Origin: Clostridium pasteurianum BC1
Lineage (GTDB): Bacteria; Bacillota; Clostridia; Clostridiales; Clostridiaceae
NCBI RefSeq assembly: GCF_000389635.1
Contig: NC_021182.1
Span: forward strand, 2,728,001 to 2,792,000
Length of the DNA: 64,000 nucleotides
Reading direction: 5' to 3'
Part shown: piece by piece, positions 16,631 to 25,677 of the stretch
Layout: each line of letters begins with the position of its first letter
Numbering within the stretch: the first letter of the stretch is position 1
Notes under the pieces: generated by a model
Seen by the model: only the letters and a program-made list of their open reading frames with translations
Databases searched by the model: none
Told to the model about the DNA's origin: nothing
Position numbers and translations under genes: made by a program

Positions 16631-18089
16631 CTGACTTACGGACAGTGAATTGCATTAAATAAGAATAATAAACATAAAAATCATTTACAAGATTATATTT
16701 CCAAATAGTAATAATGCAATAATATGCTTATAAAGATAATATAATCATAAACATGAAATTAATGTAATAGAGAATGGGTATACTGGTGCCTTACTATTAA
16801 AGAATATATTTACTTTTTTTGCCATATTAGATGTCATAAAGTATCAAATTAAATTTTAAGGCATATTTTTTTCTATTAGAATCATAACATCTGTTAAACC
16901 ATGTCAATCCACTGCTGAATAAGCTGTATATTCTAACTATTTTATTTCTTATCTTTTTAGTTGCGCCTATTATCTTACTCTTCTTATTCTTAGAACAATC
17001 TGCTCCTAATATTATCATCCATGTATATGCTATACATAAGCATAAATATAAGTTTTCAAAATATATAAGACTGTTTGTCCATGTATCTTCCATATTGAAG
17101 CCACTGGATTTTAAATCTCTAAACATTTCTTCTATAATAAATCTTTTCTTATATTCATTAACAGCATTCTTACTATCAAGATTGGTTACTATATACCAGG
17201 TATCCGCTGCTTCTTCTGCCTTACAAACTGCTAAATTGCATCTATATTTTTCAGCACTTAGTAAAATTCCATTAAACTTTTTTACGCCTTTTTTTAGAGT
17301 TTTTATATCTCTAAGGTATTTTATTTTTTCTTTCCCTTCTATATTTACAAGCATATCATTGGTACATCTTATACAATATTTCCATCCTATTTTATTTATA
17401 AACTTAAATAAATCTATACTCTTAAAACCTCTATCTGCCAGCAATACAACTTCATAATTATATGAACTTATAAGATCCTTAATCTCTTCTATTCCCTGTT
17501 TTATATGTTTGAAATTTTTATTATCTTTTTCATTATATTCAAATATTTTATACCATAGTGGAACTGCTCTTTTTCCCACTTTCAGCGAAAATTTAAGTAT
17601 TAAAAATTTATCTTCCAGTGTTGTATGGTCAAATATTACAACCAGTTTATTAGTGGTACTTCTTTTTATATAATTTATCATAATTTCATCGATAAAATTA
17701 TAATATAGGTAGTCTGACTTTATTGTTGAACTTGAAAAAAATCTATAAATTCTTTTTATTTTACTTTCTTCATTGGCTTCTGTATAGTAATCCTTTAGCT
17801 TTTCTGATATTTCTGAGATTATAACTGATTTTGATAACAATATTCCCAAAACAATATATACTAAATTTTTTAGTTTCTTGGATGATATGGGTAAAATCTC
17901 ATATAGCATTTTTCCTAATTCTGCGGTAATATATTCTTGATTGTTAAGCATAGCCAATTCTCCTTTTTTATAAGTTTGTTTGTCCGAATTTAACTTATAT
18001 TTTAGGGCTTGGCTATGTTTTTTTCTATCCTTTTTTTCATGTTACTTTATTCCATGTTAATTTTTCTCTTTTTACTGTCCTTACGTCAG
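16631..18089. mobile_element. IS4-family insertion sequence, complete, 1459 bp
   Basis: The ends are CTGACTTACGGACAGT (16631-16646) and ACTGTCCTTACGTCAG (18074-18089), 16-bp inverted repeats with two mismatches. It is flanked by a perfect 10-bp direct repeat CCCTTTTAAG (16621-16630, 18090-18099), the expected target duplication length for this family. It carries one transposase gene on the minus strand. Confidence 0.92.
16827..17957 (-). CDS. IS4-family transposase
   Basis: A 376-aa DDE transposase that cuts and pastes the element. First Asp region VVIFDHTTLEDK, second LLADRGFKS, and the IS4 signature Y-(2)-R-(3)-E-(6)-K as YKKRFIIEEMFRDLK around residues 265-280. No frameshift or stop, so it is probably functional. 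It starts about 115 nt inside the right inverted repeat; RBS AGGAGAATTGGCT. Confidence 0.93.
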   Translation of the reverse strand: MAMLNNQEYITAELGKMLYEILPISSKKLKNLVYIVLGILLSKSVIISEISEKLKDYYTEANEESKIKRIYRFFSSSTIKSDYLYYNFIDEIMINYIKRSTTNKLVVIFDHTTLEDKFLILKFSLKVGKRAVPLWYKIFEYNEKDNKNFKHIKQGIEEIKDLISSYNYEVVLLADRGFKSIDLFKFINKIGWKYCIRCTNDMLVNIEGKEKIKYLRDIKTLKKGVKKFNGILLSAEKYRCNLAVCKAEEAADTWYIVTNLDSKNAVNEYKKRFIIEEMFRDLKSSGFNMEDTWTNSLIYFENLYLCLCIAYTWMIILGADCSKNKKSKIIGATKKIRNKIVRIYSLFSSGLTWFNRCYDSNRKKYALKFNLILYDI

Positions 18090-18110
18090 CCCTTTTAAGA
18101 GTGCTCTTAC

Positions 18111-18266
18111 TTATTTTTTGAGGTCAGCTGCTTCTTCCTGCTCTACAAATTCTTTCATTCTAGCATTAACCCAAGTCGAAACTCTAATACCCTTCTTCTC
18201 AGCTATCTTTATAAATCTTTCATAGACATCAGGATCTATTGTCATGTTCGCTTTTCTTACCGCCAA
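18111..18266 (-). CDS. Ribbon-helix-helix (Arc/MetJ-type) regulator, 51 aa
   Basis: Translation starts at TTG, with GAGGTGATTTAC in front. The protein reads MAVRKANMTIDPDVYERF, then IAEKKGIRVSTWVNARMKEF. The beta strand (KANMTID) plus two helices are typical of small RHH repressors of phages, plasmids and toxin-antitoxin loci. The upstream sequence holds the imperfect palindrome TATGTTTATAGACATA, a plausible self-operator. Its terminator was split by the IS4-family element 12 nt away. Confidence 0.65.
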   Translation of the reverse strand: MAVRKANMTIDPDVYERFIKIAEKKGIRVSTWVNARMKEFVEQEEAADLKK

Positions 18267-18449
18267 GTAAATCACCTCAGTGAAAGTATTGACACGAACA
18301 TATGTCTATAAACATATTTGGATGAAATAAGTATTTAGGATTATTAATGCTTATTAATACGCATTATATTCCTATTATTCAATAAAATAAATAGAGAGTA
18401 GATCCACCACTCTCATCATATAAGATATTAGTAATTAACAAAGAATACG

Positions 18450-18560
18450 CTAAATTTTATTGTTATAGATAGGCGTTTCCTTTGAAGCAGCTTTGCATAA
18501 CGACATTACTATTATGCATTCTACTAAAGCAATACTAGAGATAAATATTAAAAATGACAT
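18450..18560 (-). CDS. Very small membrane protein, 36 aa
   Basis: MSFLIFISSIALVECIIVMS, then a short polar tail. One hydrophobic segment, with an excellent RBS (CGAGGTGATTTTAT). Not recognised. Phage- or toxin-type small membrane peptides look like this, but nothing beyond size and hydrophobicity supports such a role. Confidence 0.4.
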   Translation of the reverse strand: MSFLIFISSIALVECIIVMSLCKAASKETPIYNNKI

Positions 18561-18707
18561 ATAAAATCACCTCGTTAAACAATAGTTTCTCTTCCTTTTC
18601 TAATATTTTATCATAAATTTATACCCATGTAAACATTTTCATATATTTTCTTTTAACTTATACTTAATCAATTTTCCTATTGTGCAATAAAAAATTATAA
18701 TTTTGAT

Positions 18708-19001
18708 CTAAATTTTCCTAATTTTCGGAGACTCTCCATTCTCAATGCTGATAATTGCCCTGTTAATAAAGGATATAGTATCATGGTAAAACCCTGTACC
18801 CATAGATTTCATGTTTTTTTCTTTTTTATCTTGTTCTTCTGAAAACACTTTCAAAGATAGTAATTTTTTCTTAAAACTACTGGAATCATCTAATGACAAT
18901 ATGAAATCTAAGGTTTTTCCTGCTGGTTCTCGTAGAGCATTACCTGCACTATAATTCCTTGTAGCACTGGGTGTTAACCACTGTTTTGACCATCTTTTCA
19001 A
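18708..19001 (-). CDS. Hypothetical protein, 97 aa, probably a fragment
   Basis: Not recognised. It starts MKRWSKQWLTPSATRNYSAG and is Lys/Ser-rich without signal or membrane segments. It lies directly downstream of the broken TerL and may be the C-terminal part of a larger gene, since no convincing RBS precedes the ATG. Confidence 0.35.
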   Translation of the reverse strand: MKRWSKQWLTPSATRNYSAGNALREPAGKTLDFILSLDDSSSFKKKLLSLKVFSEEQDKKEKNMKSMGTGFYHDTISFINRAIISIENGESPKIRKI

Positions 19002-19093
19002 AAATCAAAAAACTTTTTTATATTCTTTTTCCTCATCTATCAATGCAATGCCCCTTTTCCTTCCTTAATGCATAAATTCTACATAAACTGATT

Positions 19094-20022
19094 TTATACT
19101 TTTTCCCATATTTTCTCATGCATCAATTTTTGATTTACGAATTCAAGTGCTGTTTCAATTTCTTTTTTATTGTTTTCTAATTGACTCTTTAATTCCTTGA
19201 TTATTATAAAATTATGCTTATTGTTTACAAATGTAATTTTCTCTTTTACTCTCATATAAAATAGCCATAGTCCTTTTATCAACTATAGCTTTAAACACTT
19301 TTTCATTTTCAACACTCACTGAATTAGATTGGTATATAACTAAATCATTTTTCGCCAATTGTTTTCTAATATTTTCATTAGGCTCGTACAACAAACTAAA
19401 ATATCTTTTATTTTCTATAAGTCCATCGAGTACTCTCTTAGCATAATCTATTTCTGTAAGCATTACATTTGCTTCATTCGGATATTGTGTACTAATAATA
19501 ATACCTAATTTATTATCTAATGTAATCTGACTAGAACGCATTGCATCAATTGGATAATCGTCTAATAATCTTGATTCATCAGCTAAATATATATTAGCCA
19601 ATTTACATTCAACTACATCCCTTTTAATTTTGAATCTACTTTCTAGTAAAGGACTACATTTTATTATCTTTCTTACTGCTAACCTTAGCTCGGAGAATAA
19701 TTTGTAGTCTGGTGCAACTGAGAAAACCTAGGCTCTAATAACATACCAATAATGAATATTATTGCACTTCCAAAAGTTCTATAATTCTTTCTGCTTATCT
19801 CCAATAAAGATGTTTCATAAAAACTGGATGCATCATTAATTTAAGTATTCCACAAACTTTATTGAACATATTTTCATCTATGTATGCTTCATTATCTTTA
19901 CCATCTACTATATTAATCCAACTTTGTGCTTGTTTTTTAACATATGTTCCCACATAATTATTATCTTTTTGGATACACCATTTACAATATTTATATGCTT
20001 TACTATCCTTAATATTATCCAT
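19094..20022 (-). pseudogene. Phage terminase large subunit, broken
   Basis: The N-terminal part is intact to LMMHP (MDNIKDSKAYKYCKWCIQKD...AQSWINIVDG). A frameshifted stretch reads SRKNYRTFGSAIIFIIGM, then VAPDYKLFSELRLAVRKIIK. A further frame (19218-19601) carries ANIYLADESRLLDDYPIDAM, with IIISTQYPNEANVMLTEIDY. These are consecutive parts of Terminase_1-type (HK97-like) large subunits, with internal deletions, at least two frameshifts and a lost nuclease domain. It follows TerS and HNH as in HK97-type packaging cassettes. Confidence 0.8.
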
Positions 20023-20503
20023 TTGAATCACCACTTAATATTTGAAGCAATGGATCTTGTTTATCCTGTTCTTTTTTAACGTTCATGACTGATAATTTCG
20101 CCCTTGCAGAAGGACTAAAACCAATTTCCATACAACATTTATTAAATATTGCATTATAATCTTTATAAATTGTACTTGCAGGATTTCTAACAAATGTTCC
20201 ATCTGATTTTGGTGTTACTAATCCATGTTCATCTAATATTTTTTTACATTCTTGCATCCTTACAATTGCATCTACTGTGGTTTCTAATATTGTTATATCC
20301 AAATTATTCAATATTCCACTGGCTTGTAATTCTTGTACTAAAAATTTATATAATTTTTTTTCATCCTTAGAAAGGTGTCTTGGTGGCTTATAAACTAAGT
20401 CATCATTACCTTTCAATTTTTGTTCTGCTTGTTTTCTTTGTTGAATTTCTTCTTTTGTCAAATGAGATGCTTGTAAATCGACTGGTTTTGATGCTCTTTC
20501 CAT
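20015..20503 (-). CDS. Phage terminase small subunit (P27 family)
   Basis: The 162-aa DNA-recognition subunit of the packaging motor. ERASKPVDLQASHLTKEEI, then PPRHLSKDEKKLYKFLVQEL, and the C-terminal NPASTIYKDYNAIFNKCCME with LGFSPSARAKL-type segment (here IGFSPSARAKLSV) are P27-family marks. The ORF is intact although its TerL partner is not. It overlaps the TerL start. The start ATG is chosen for the GGTGGTGGATAAT in front. Confidence 0.85.
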   Translation of the reverse strand: MERASKPVDLQASHLTKEEIQQRKQAEQKLKGNDDLVYKPPRHLSKDEKKLYKFLVQELQASGILNNLDITILETTVDAIVRMQECKKILDEHGLVTPKSDGTFVRNPASTIYKDYNAIFNKCCMEIGFSPSARAKLSVMNVKKEQDKQDPLLQILSGDSNG

Positions 20504-20640
20504 ATTATCCACCACCTTTCTAATTGATAATTGCTATTATTTAACATTAAATGTGTCCATTTCGTAATTTTTTGAGAAGGGGAAAGCCCATGTGCTTCCC
20601 GTAAGCCTATTTTTTGCAAATAAAAAAGAGCGGGGGGATA

Positions 20641-21098
20641 TTATTCCTTCCAACTCTCTACTAAACTCTTATATTCACCAATATTTTCTATCCTAAGCCC
20701 ATAAATATTATAATAATCTTTTAAATGTCTTAATAATCTAATTAAATTACTCTTATATTGTGTTTTATATAACTCATGTATATCTTTATGTGCATCCTGA
20801 CTTAGTCCTATAAGGTTGGCCCTATCATATGCCTGTGTCTTATCCTGTAGTATCTCAACAATATGATGCACACAATCAACTGTTCGTATCACACCATCAA
20901 TATGAATGAGTATAGACATATACTATTACAATCATCTATTACTTCCTGCCTTATCTTATCCCATCTTATATCATTGTATATCTTACTATCACCCCTACTA
21001 TTCCTGTACTTACTACGCTCCTTAGATACTACTGGACATACATGGTTCATATCAACTATCCCGCAATACTTACATGTTTTCTTAGAAATATATCTCAC
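20641..21098 (-). pseudogene. Phage HNH endonuclease, frameshifted
   Basis: The first part has KKTCKYCGIVDMNHVC, with the zinc-type Cys pairs, and WDKIRQEVIDDCNSICLYS. The second, in another frame from about 20919, has IDGVIRTVDCVHHIVEIL, the catalytic HH region, and NLIGLSQDAHKDIHE. A 1-nt indel near 20900 splits them. In HK97-like phages this HNH protein assists TerL at cos cleavage. Its position before TerS/TerL fits. Confidence 0.8.
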
Positions 21099-21114
21099 CT
21101 TCTTTAATTAATGT

Positions 21115-21281
21115 CTTGGTATAATTTACATGTTGATATTACATTTGGCTTTTAATATAATAAAGCCTAACAATAGAGATCCCTTTCACATTTGTCTATT
21201 GTTACTGGAAACAATAATATTAAAAACTATTGGTTTAGTTTCACAAGATTAAAGGATGGATTTCTTTAATCTTGTTTTTTT
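21115..21281 (+). ncRNA. Two hairpins with a strong plus-strand terminator; possible small RNA
   Basis: Stem AACAATAGA/TCTATTGTT lies around 21169-21207. Stem CAAGATTAAAG/CTTTAATCTTG (21244-21254, 21264-21274) is followed by T7. No plus-strand gene precedes this terminator. The segment CTTGGTATAATTTAC...GGCTTT (21115-21152) recurs at 28278-28315. Antisense or a relic of a deleted gene are alternatives. Confidence 0.35.
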
Positions 21282-21361
21282 ATTGCCATCTTTTACTTTG
21301 ACTATCTTTGACTTTAACGTAAAAAAATAAGTACAATTGTTGCACTTACTTAATTAATCTA

Positions 21362-21850
21362 TTATTTAATTTGATATTTGGCTTCAACATATTGAATAAC
21401 TTTACTACTAGGATCATCGTTATCAAACTGTATTGCACTTACTGTATATATTCCTTTGCTTAATTGATCACCCTTTAAGCTTAAGCTAATCTGTGTCATC
21501 GAACCTAATTGTTCTTTAGTAAAAAACTTCTTATTAATATAAATATAACTTGCTTTATTTCCATCAAAATTACTTGCATCTAATACTATTTATGTAATCT
21601 TTGTATCTTTTTGAACCATTAACGTAGGTATGTTACCATTTTCGCTAGTTCCTGCTGGAGTAGATACATATATCTTACCATTGCCAATTTGTTGTTGACA
21701 TTCTGGAAATTTAACTATATCTTTCTTCACTTCTGTTTCAGTAGTAGTAAACTGTTGTTTTACATCTGTATTTGTTTCAGTCTTTGCTCCACAACCTATA
21801 ATTCCTAACATTAATAAAGATAAACTAACTGTTATTATAATCTTTTTCAT
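21362..21850 (-). pseudogene. Lipoprotein gene with one in-frame stop
   Basis: The start MKKIIITVSLSLLMLGIIGCG is a lipoprotein signal with a lipobox (GIIGC). The frame then has a stop at 21590 (TAA after QKDTKIT) and continues IVLDASNFDGNKASYIY up to YVEAKYQIK at 21362. Removing that one stop gives a 162-aa lipoprotein. It is probably a surface lipoprotein (moron) of a phage. Not recognised beyond that. Confidence 0.65.
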
Positions 21851-21966
21851 TTCATTCCTAACTTTCTTAGGAATATTATACCACTTTATGTCTGGCAAAA
21901 AAATAGTTATTCATAAGTATTTCTAATTAATATCTATCATATTTATCTACTTTTTTATCTCATCAA

Positions 21967-22533
21967 TTATATTACACCTAATATTTTTCTAAATTCATCT
22001 TCTAATTTATTACGTAATTTAAGAATGTCTTCATCAAGTAAACTTTTGCTTAACTTTACTTGGTATTCGTCAATTTGTGTTCTATTTTCTATACATGTTA
22101 TAAAATCTCCAATTTTTATTTTATTAAATTTTACATTAATTTCATCACACAAAATACAAATGTCATTATTAAAATAAATTCTATTCTTTTTATATTGATT
22201 GTTAAATAAACTTATATTATCAAATATTTTTTTCTTTATATTATTTAGTGGACTATAATCAATTAATTTTTCTATATATAATTCAAATAAAATTTTATAA
22301 TTACTTTCCATTTCAACTAAACTATAGTATAAATCTCTAATAACCTTTGCTCTTTCTTCATGAAGCTTAGAAAATTTAATTTCATATTCTTTGTTTAAAC
22401 TTTCCAATTTCTTTTTATATTTCTCTAAATCCTTGCTTAATACGTGACTAAACATTGATTTGCTCAAATAAATTATAACACCTGAAATAGAAGTCACAGA
22501 TATTAAAAATTTAATAATACTGCTCCAATCCAT
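21967..22533 (-). CDS. Membrane-anchored coiled-coil protein, 188 aa
   Basis: Not recognised. One N-terminal membrane segment (IIKFLISVTSISGVIIYLSK) is followed by a long Lys/Glu-rich coiled coil and a mixed helical domain. RBS GAGGTGATGAT. Such single-pass coiled-coil proteins are frequent in phage accessory and defence regions, but nothing here points to a mechanism. Confidence 0.55.
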   Translation of the reverse strand: MDWSSIIKFLISVTSISGVIIYLSKSMFSHVLSKDLEKYKKKLESLNKEYEIKFSKLHEERAKVIRDLYYSLVEMESNYKILFELYIEKLIDYSPLNNIKKKIFDNISLFNNQYKKNRIYFNNDICILCDEINVKFNKIKIGDFITCIENRTQIDEYQVKLSKSLLDEDILKLRNKLEDEFRKILGVI

Positions 22534-22590
22534 ATCATCACCTCAATATACCCATATTATATATATTGAGGTAAAATCCTTCTTTGTCCT

Positions 22591-22619
22591 AAAATAAAAA
22601 GAACCCTATAAGAGTTCTT
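22591..22619 (-). terminator. Hairpin terminator
   Basis: AAGAACTC/GGGTTCTT (one wobble) then T-rich on the minus strand, downstream of the 127-aa gene. The same design recurs near 26430-26460. Confidence 0.7.
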
Positions 22620-22644
22620 ACATGGGTTCAAATATTTAATTAGT

Positions 22645-23028
22645 TTATTTGTTTTTAGTATTATAAAAATATTTTATTCCTTCATCTATAGCATCATAAA
22701 GTTCATCAATTTTTTTATCTGGATCATTATCTACAGAATATTTTCCTTTGTTAAATTTAATAATCCTTTTTATATTATTTTTCCCTGCTTCTGGATTCAA
22801 TTCTAGTGCAAGAGATTTATTTTCTGTTAATTTATATGTAACTTTAAAATCAGGAAAAGTAATTAATCTATTAGATACATCTAATGTTATCTGTCCCTCA
22901 CCTGTCAATTCTTTAAATATTTTATTAAAATCTTCAATATAATTCTTAATTGTATCATCTACATTCTGCTGTGTAATACCTGATTTAATAAATTTTTTTG
23001 CATATTTTTCTTTCCAATTTTCACTCAT
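22645..23028 (-). CDS. Small phage-type hypothetical protein, 127 aa
   Basis: Not recognised. Begins MSENWKEKYAKKF and is acidic and Lys-rich with regular strand/helix alternation. Its N-terminus and layout resemble the 89-aa protein at 25678-25947. RBS GGGAGATGTTAAT. Confidence 0.5.
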   Translation of the reverse strand: MSENWKEKYAKKFIKSGITQQNVDDTIKNYIEDFNKIFKELTGEGQITLDVSNRLITFPDFKVTYKLTENKSLALELNPEAGKNNIKRIIKFNKGKYSVDNDPDKKIDELYDAIDEGIKYFYNTKNK

Positions 23029-23110
23029 ATTAACATCTCCCTAAATATTGTATTTATAACCATATTCTACAACATTAGGTCAATATCCTTTATTTATTGA
23101 ATTATTATAA

Positions 23111-23515
23111 TTAATCCTCACTAACTATAAAATCATCAATATATTTTTCTCCATATACATACGCAGACCTAAAGCTTTTATGATAATTTACAATTTCTCC
23201 AATGAAATCTTTTCCTATGTCAATAAGTTCTGTATCATATTCAAATCTTTTTTCATTTGGTTTTTTAATACATTCCTTACTGCTATAAATACCTGCAAAT
23301 AACCATTTATCTTTTCCATAAAAAATTAATGATAGAATATATTCTCTCTCAAAATTTTTACAATTCTGACCTTCTTGCCACTCTTTAAATTTACCTCTTT
23401 GAAATTCACGTAAAGGTTCAAGTCTATCATTTGGCTTAGATCCATATGCAAAATGGATTTTATATTTACTAAAATCATCTCTATTTATATTTAAAATGCT
23501 ATATAATTTCTTCAT
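23111..23515 (-). CDS. Hypothetical protein, 134 aa
   Basis: Not securely recognised. The core has FQRGKFKEWQEGQNCKNFER, then YILSLIFYGKDKWLFAGIYS and FIGEIVNYHKSFRSAYVYGE. This run reminds me of the substrate-recognition part of small restriction-nuclease-like proteins, but no catalytic motif is visible. The start is uncertain: ATG at MKKLYS is given, and a TTG 18 nt upstream is possible. Tightly followed by other short phage genes. Confidence 0.45.
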   Translation of the reverse strand: MKKLYSILNINRDDFSKYKIHFAYGSKPNDRLEPLREFQRGKFKEWQEGQNCKNFEREYILSLIFYGKDKWLFAGIYSSKECIKKPNEKRFEYDTELIDIGKDFIGEIVNYHKSFRSAYVYGEKYIDDFIVSED

Positions 23516-23548
23516 ATAATATAACACATCCAATCATAAATTTATATT

Positions 23549-23794
23549 TTACACTTTTTCAACAATATAAATTTTTTCTTCATTACTTGGTACAACTTTA
23601 TCCTTAATTGAACTGCTCTCAACATATCCTTTTATAATTTTAGTTACTTTATATTTCAAATCATTTTTAACAAATTCTACTGCATCTTTAGACATAATCT
23701 TAACTCTATTAAACACAATAAAAAGCTTTATTTGACGTGATGTATAGACTTTATTTACTATCAATTCCTGTGGAATTTCACTTTCAAATGTCAT
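23549..23794 (-). CDS. Hypothetical protein, 81 aa
   Basis: Not recognised. Starts MTFESEIPQELIVNKVY after GGAAGGAAGTGCTAAT. Basic, mixed alpha/beta. 34 nt upstream of the 134-aa gene, probably the same transcript. Confidence 0.45.
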   Translation of the reverse strand: MTFESEIPQELIVNKVYTSRQIKLFIVFNRVKIMSKDAVEFVKNDLKYKVTKIIKGYVESSSIKDKVVPSNEEKIYIVEKV

Positions 23795-23936
23795 ATTAGC
23801 ACTTCCTTCCATAGAATATTATACTGTTAATATTGTATAAAAAGTCATAGTATCCTTTAATTGGTGGCACATTAACCCCGCTTTCTGTGAATAAATTAAT
23901 CATCCTAAAAATACTGGCATTTGTCACTTCAATATA

Positions 23937-24107
23937 TTATTTCTGTTTACTTTTCCAATCCATATAAACTGAAAGTGCATAAGATGCCGAAATTTGATAT
24001 CTACTTGCTACCTTCGAGGCTTTATCTTGTAATACTTTATCAATAGGAATATCTTTTAATGTTTCTAGCTCATTATTAATATCTTTAATCAATTTATCTC
24101 TATCCAT
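23937..24107 (-). CDS. Small phage protein, 56 aa
   Basis: MDRDKLIKDINNELETLKDI, then ASRYQISASYALSVYMDWK. Strong RBS (AAAAGGGGAGTGAAT). A helical, possibly HTH-like segment (VASRYQISASYALSVY). Not recognised. Part of a run of tightly spaced small genes. Confidence 0.5.
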   Translation of the reverse strand: MDRDKLIKDINNELETLKDIPIDKVLQDKASKVASRYQISASYALSVYMDWKSKQK

Positions 24108-24157
24108 ATATTCACTCCCCTTTTGCCTAATATTTCTACAAAAGAAGATAATATCCT

Positions 24158-24319
24158 TTATTTATTTGCCAAACTTTTCATTAAAATATCTGCACTTGCC
24201 ATAAATTCCTCGCACAAAGTACCAATATATTGCATTCTTTCTTCATCATTCATTTTAGAAATATCTTTTTTTGTCTTAAACAATGTACTAGTTCTAACAA
24301 CCTTATTCATATCATCCAT
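24158..24319 (-). CDS. Small phage protein, 53 aa
   Basis: MDDMNKVVRTSTLFKTKKDI and MNDEERMQYIGTLCEEFMAS. Helical, no known domain. It starts 8 nt after the stop of the previous small gene, which indicates co-translation. Confidence 0.45.
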   Translation of the reverse strand: MDDMNKVVRTSTLFKTKKDISKMNDEERMQYIGTLCEEFMASADILMKSLANK

Positions 24320-24327
24320 AATTAATC

Positions 24328-24516
24328 CTACTCAAACAATTTTATTAGTATGCTTTGTTTATCAATACCTTTTTCTTTCGCCAATTCATCATATGCTAAA
24401 TCTAAAGCATCAAAGAAACTTATTAATTTCTTGCCATTTGCTTTACTCCTTTGACTGGATACTGTATGTGCTTCAGCTAATATTTTCTTAGATTCTTCTC
24501 CAGTAATAGTATCAAT
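24328..24516 (-). CDS. Small phage protein of the KKIL-EAHT family, 62 aa, unusual start
   Basis: IDTITGEESKKILAEAHTVS, then SKANGKKLISFFDALDLAYDE. It is clearly related to the prophage protein at 58626-58802 (TISGEDAKKILEEAHTIT, KNNGKKLM). The likely initiator is ATT directly after GGAGGAATA; no ATG, GTG or TTG lies in frame near it. It overlaps the stop of the gene upstream. Function unknown. Confidence 0.5.
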   Translation of the reverse strand: MDTITGEESKKILAEAHTVSSQRSKANGKKLISFFDALDLAYDELAKEKGIDKQSILIKLFE

Positions 24517-24824
24517 TATTCCTCCGCTATTCCCATAATTTCAATCAATCTTTCAATCCTATCTCCATCCATATGAACACCACATACCTTATATATTTCT
24601 GGAATTAAATCCTTATCATTAATTATAATATCTGTGTGGCAATTAATAAAAATATAATTCTCCCATTCTAATACATCATCCTCAAACAAACTATCAATTG
24701 TTTCTATAACAGAAACATCCCAGTCATCGCCATCCATAAGGTAGTCTCTAAACTCATCCTTAAGCAATAAATAACTAACACTATCGTTACTTGTATTTGT
24801 ATAAATAAAGTTGTATATTCCCAT
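24516..24824 (-). CDS. Acidic phage-type protein, 102 aa
   Basis: Not recognised. MGIYNFIYTNTSNDSVSYLL, very acidic thereafter (DGDDWDVSVIE, LFEDDVLEWENY). Its 5' end abuts the broken integrase, with no clear RBS, so the N-terminus may be a junction product rather than the native start. Confidence 0.45.
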   Translation of the reverse strand: MGIYNFIYTNTSNDSVSYLLLKDEFRDYLMDGDDWDVSVIETIDSLFEDDVLEWENYIFINCHTDIIINDKDLIPEIYKVCGVHMDGDRIERLIEIMGIAEE

Positions 24825-25450
24825 AAATTATTTCTTAGGCTATGTGGTGTAACATATTTTTTAATTCCACACAAAGTAATATATTTTTTAAAATTCTTCT
24901 CAAAATTCATAACCTGTAATTGACCACAACGTTTAGTAGGAAATAATATATCTGTTTCAAAATATCTATCTTTATAAGAAATCCATCTTCTTAATAATTG
25001 AGATGTTTTTCTACTAAAAAATACAACTCTATCCCTTTTGCTTTTTGCATTATCTGCATTAATCATTACTGCTCTTCTTACTAAATCTACATCTTGAATT
25101 TGTAATGCTAATGTTTCGCCTAATCACATTCCTGAATCCATAATAGTATTTATGATGGTATAGTCTCTAAATTCAACGTATTTGGTCGTATCTAGGCTTC
25201 CTATAAGCCTTTTATATCCTTGGTCAGAAAGTTGTTCTTTAGGCTTCCTAGATGCCTTTAAATGCTTCACATTCTTAGCTATATTATCTTTTAGTAATCT
25301 CTCGCCAACACACCAATTTATAAATGCCTTTATATTTCTTAAATAGTTATTTACCGTAGATACACTAACTTTCTTTTCATAATCTTTTCTATTTTGCGGA
25401 TGATTTTTTAATTTTGAATCATTATTTGTTACAAAAGAATATTTACCTAA
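24825..25450 (-). pseudogene. Tyrosine integrase, broken
   Basis: It matches the intact integrase at 35462-36469 throughout: GKYSFVTNNDSKL, NPQNRKDY-type region (HPQNRKDYEKKVSVSTVNNY), then TKYVEFRDYTIINTIMDSGM. Next comes TGA where the catalytic Arg is expected (GM-R-L-E; CGA to TGA), then LGETLALQIQDVDLVRRAVM, and it ends at VTPHSLRNN. The N-terminal ~85 residues and the C-terminus with the Tyr are missing. A dead copy left by an older element. Confidence 0.85.
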
Positions 25451-25474
25451 AGGTAGTACAAAATTTCGGACACC
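25448..25474 (+). repeat. att-like direct repeat C
   Basis: TAAAGGTAGTACAAAATTTC plus GGACACC matches 36953-36979 at 25 of 27 positions in the same orientation. It directly borders the broken integrase, as repeat B borders the intact integrase side. Confidence 0.5.
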
Positions 25475-25677
25475 AAAAAACAAAAAAAGAGCACCCCATT
25501 TTAGGACACCCCATAAAATTCCTACATCAATATTAATATGTATTTTTATATTTATCATAATCAATATTATCATCGCTATTATCATTACTATTTCTCACAT
25601 ATCGTTTTGTAATTATTAAGAATATTATTAATATAATAATAAAAGTTACAAAACCTATGTCCATTAAATTTGTATTA

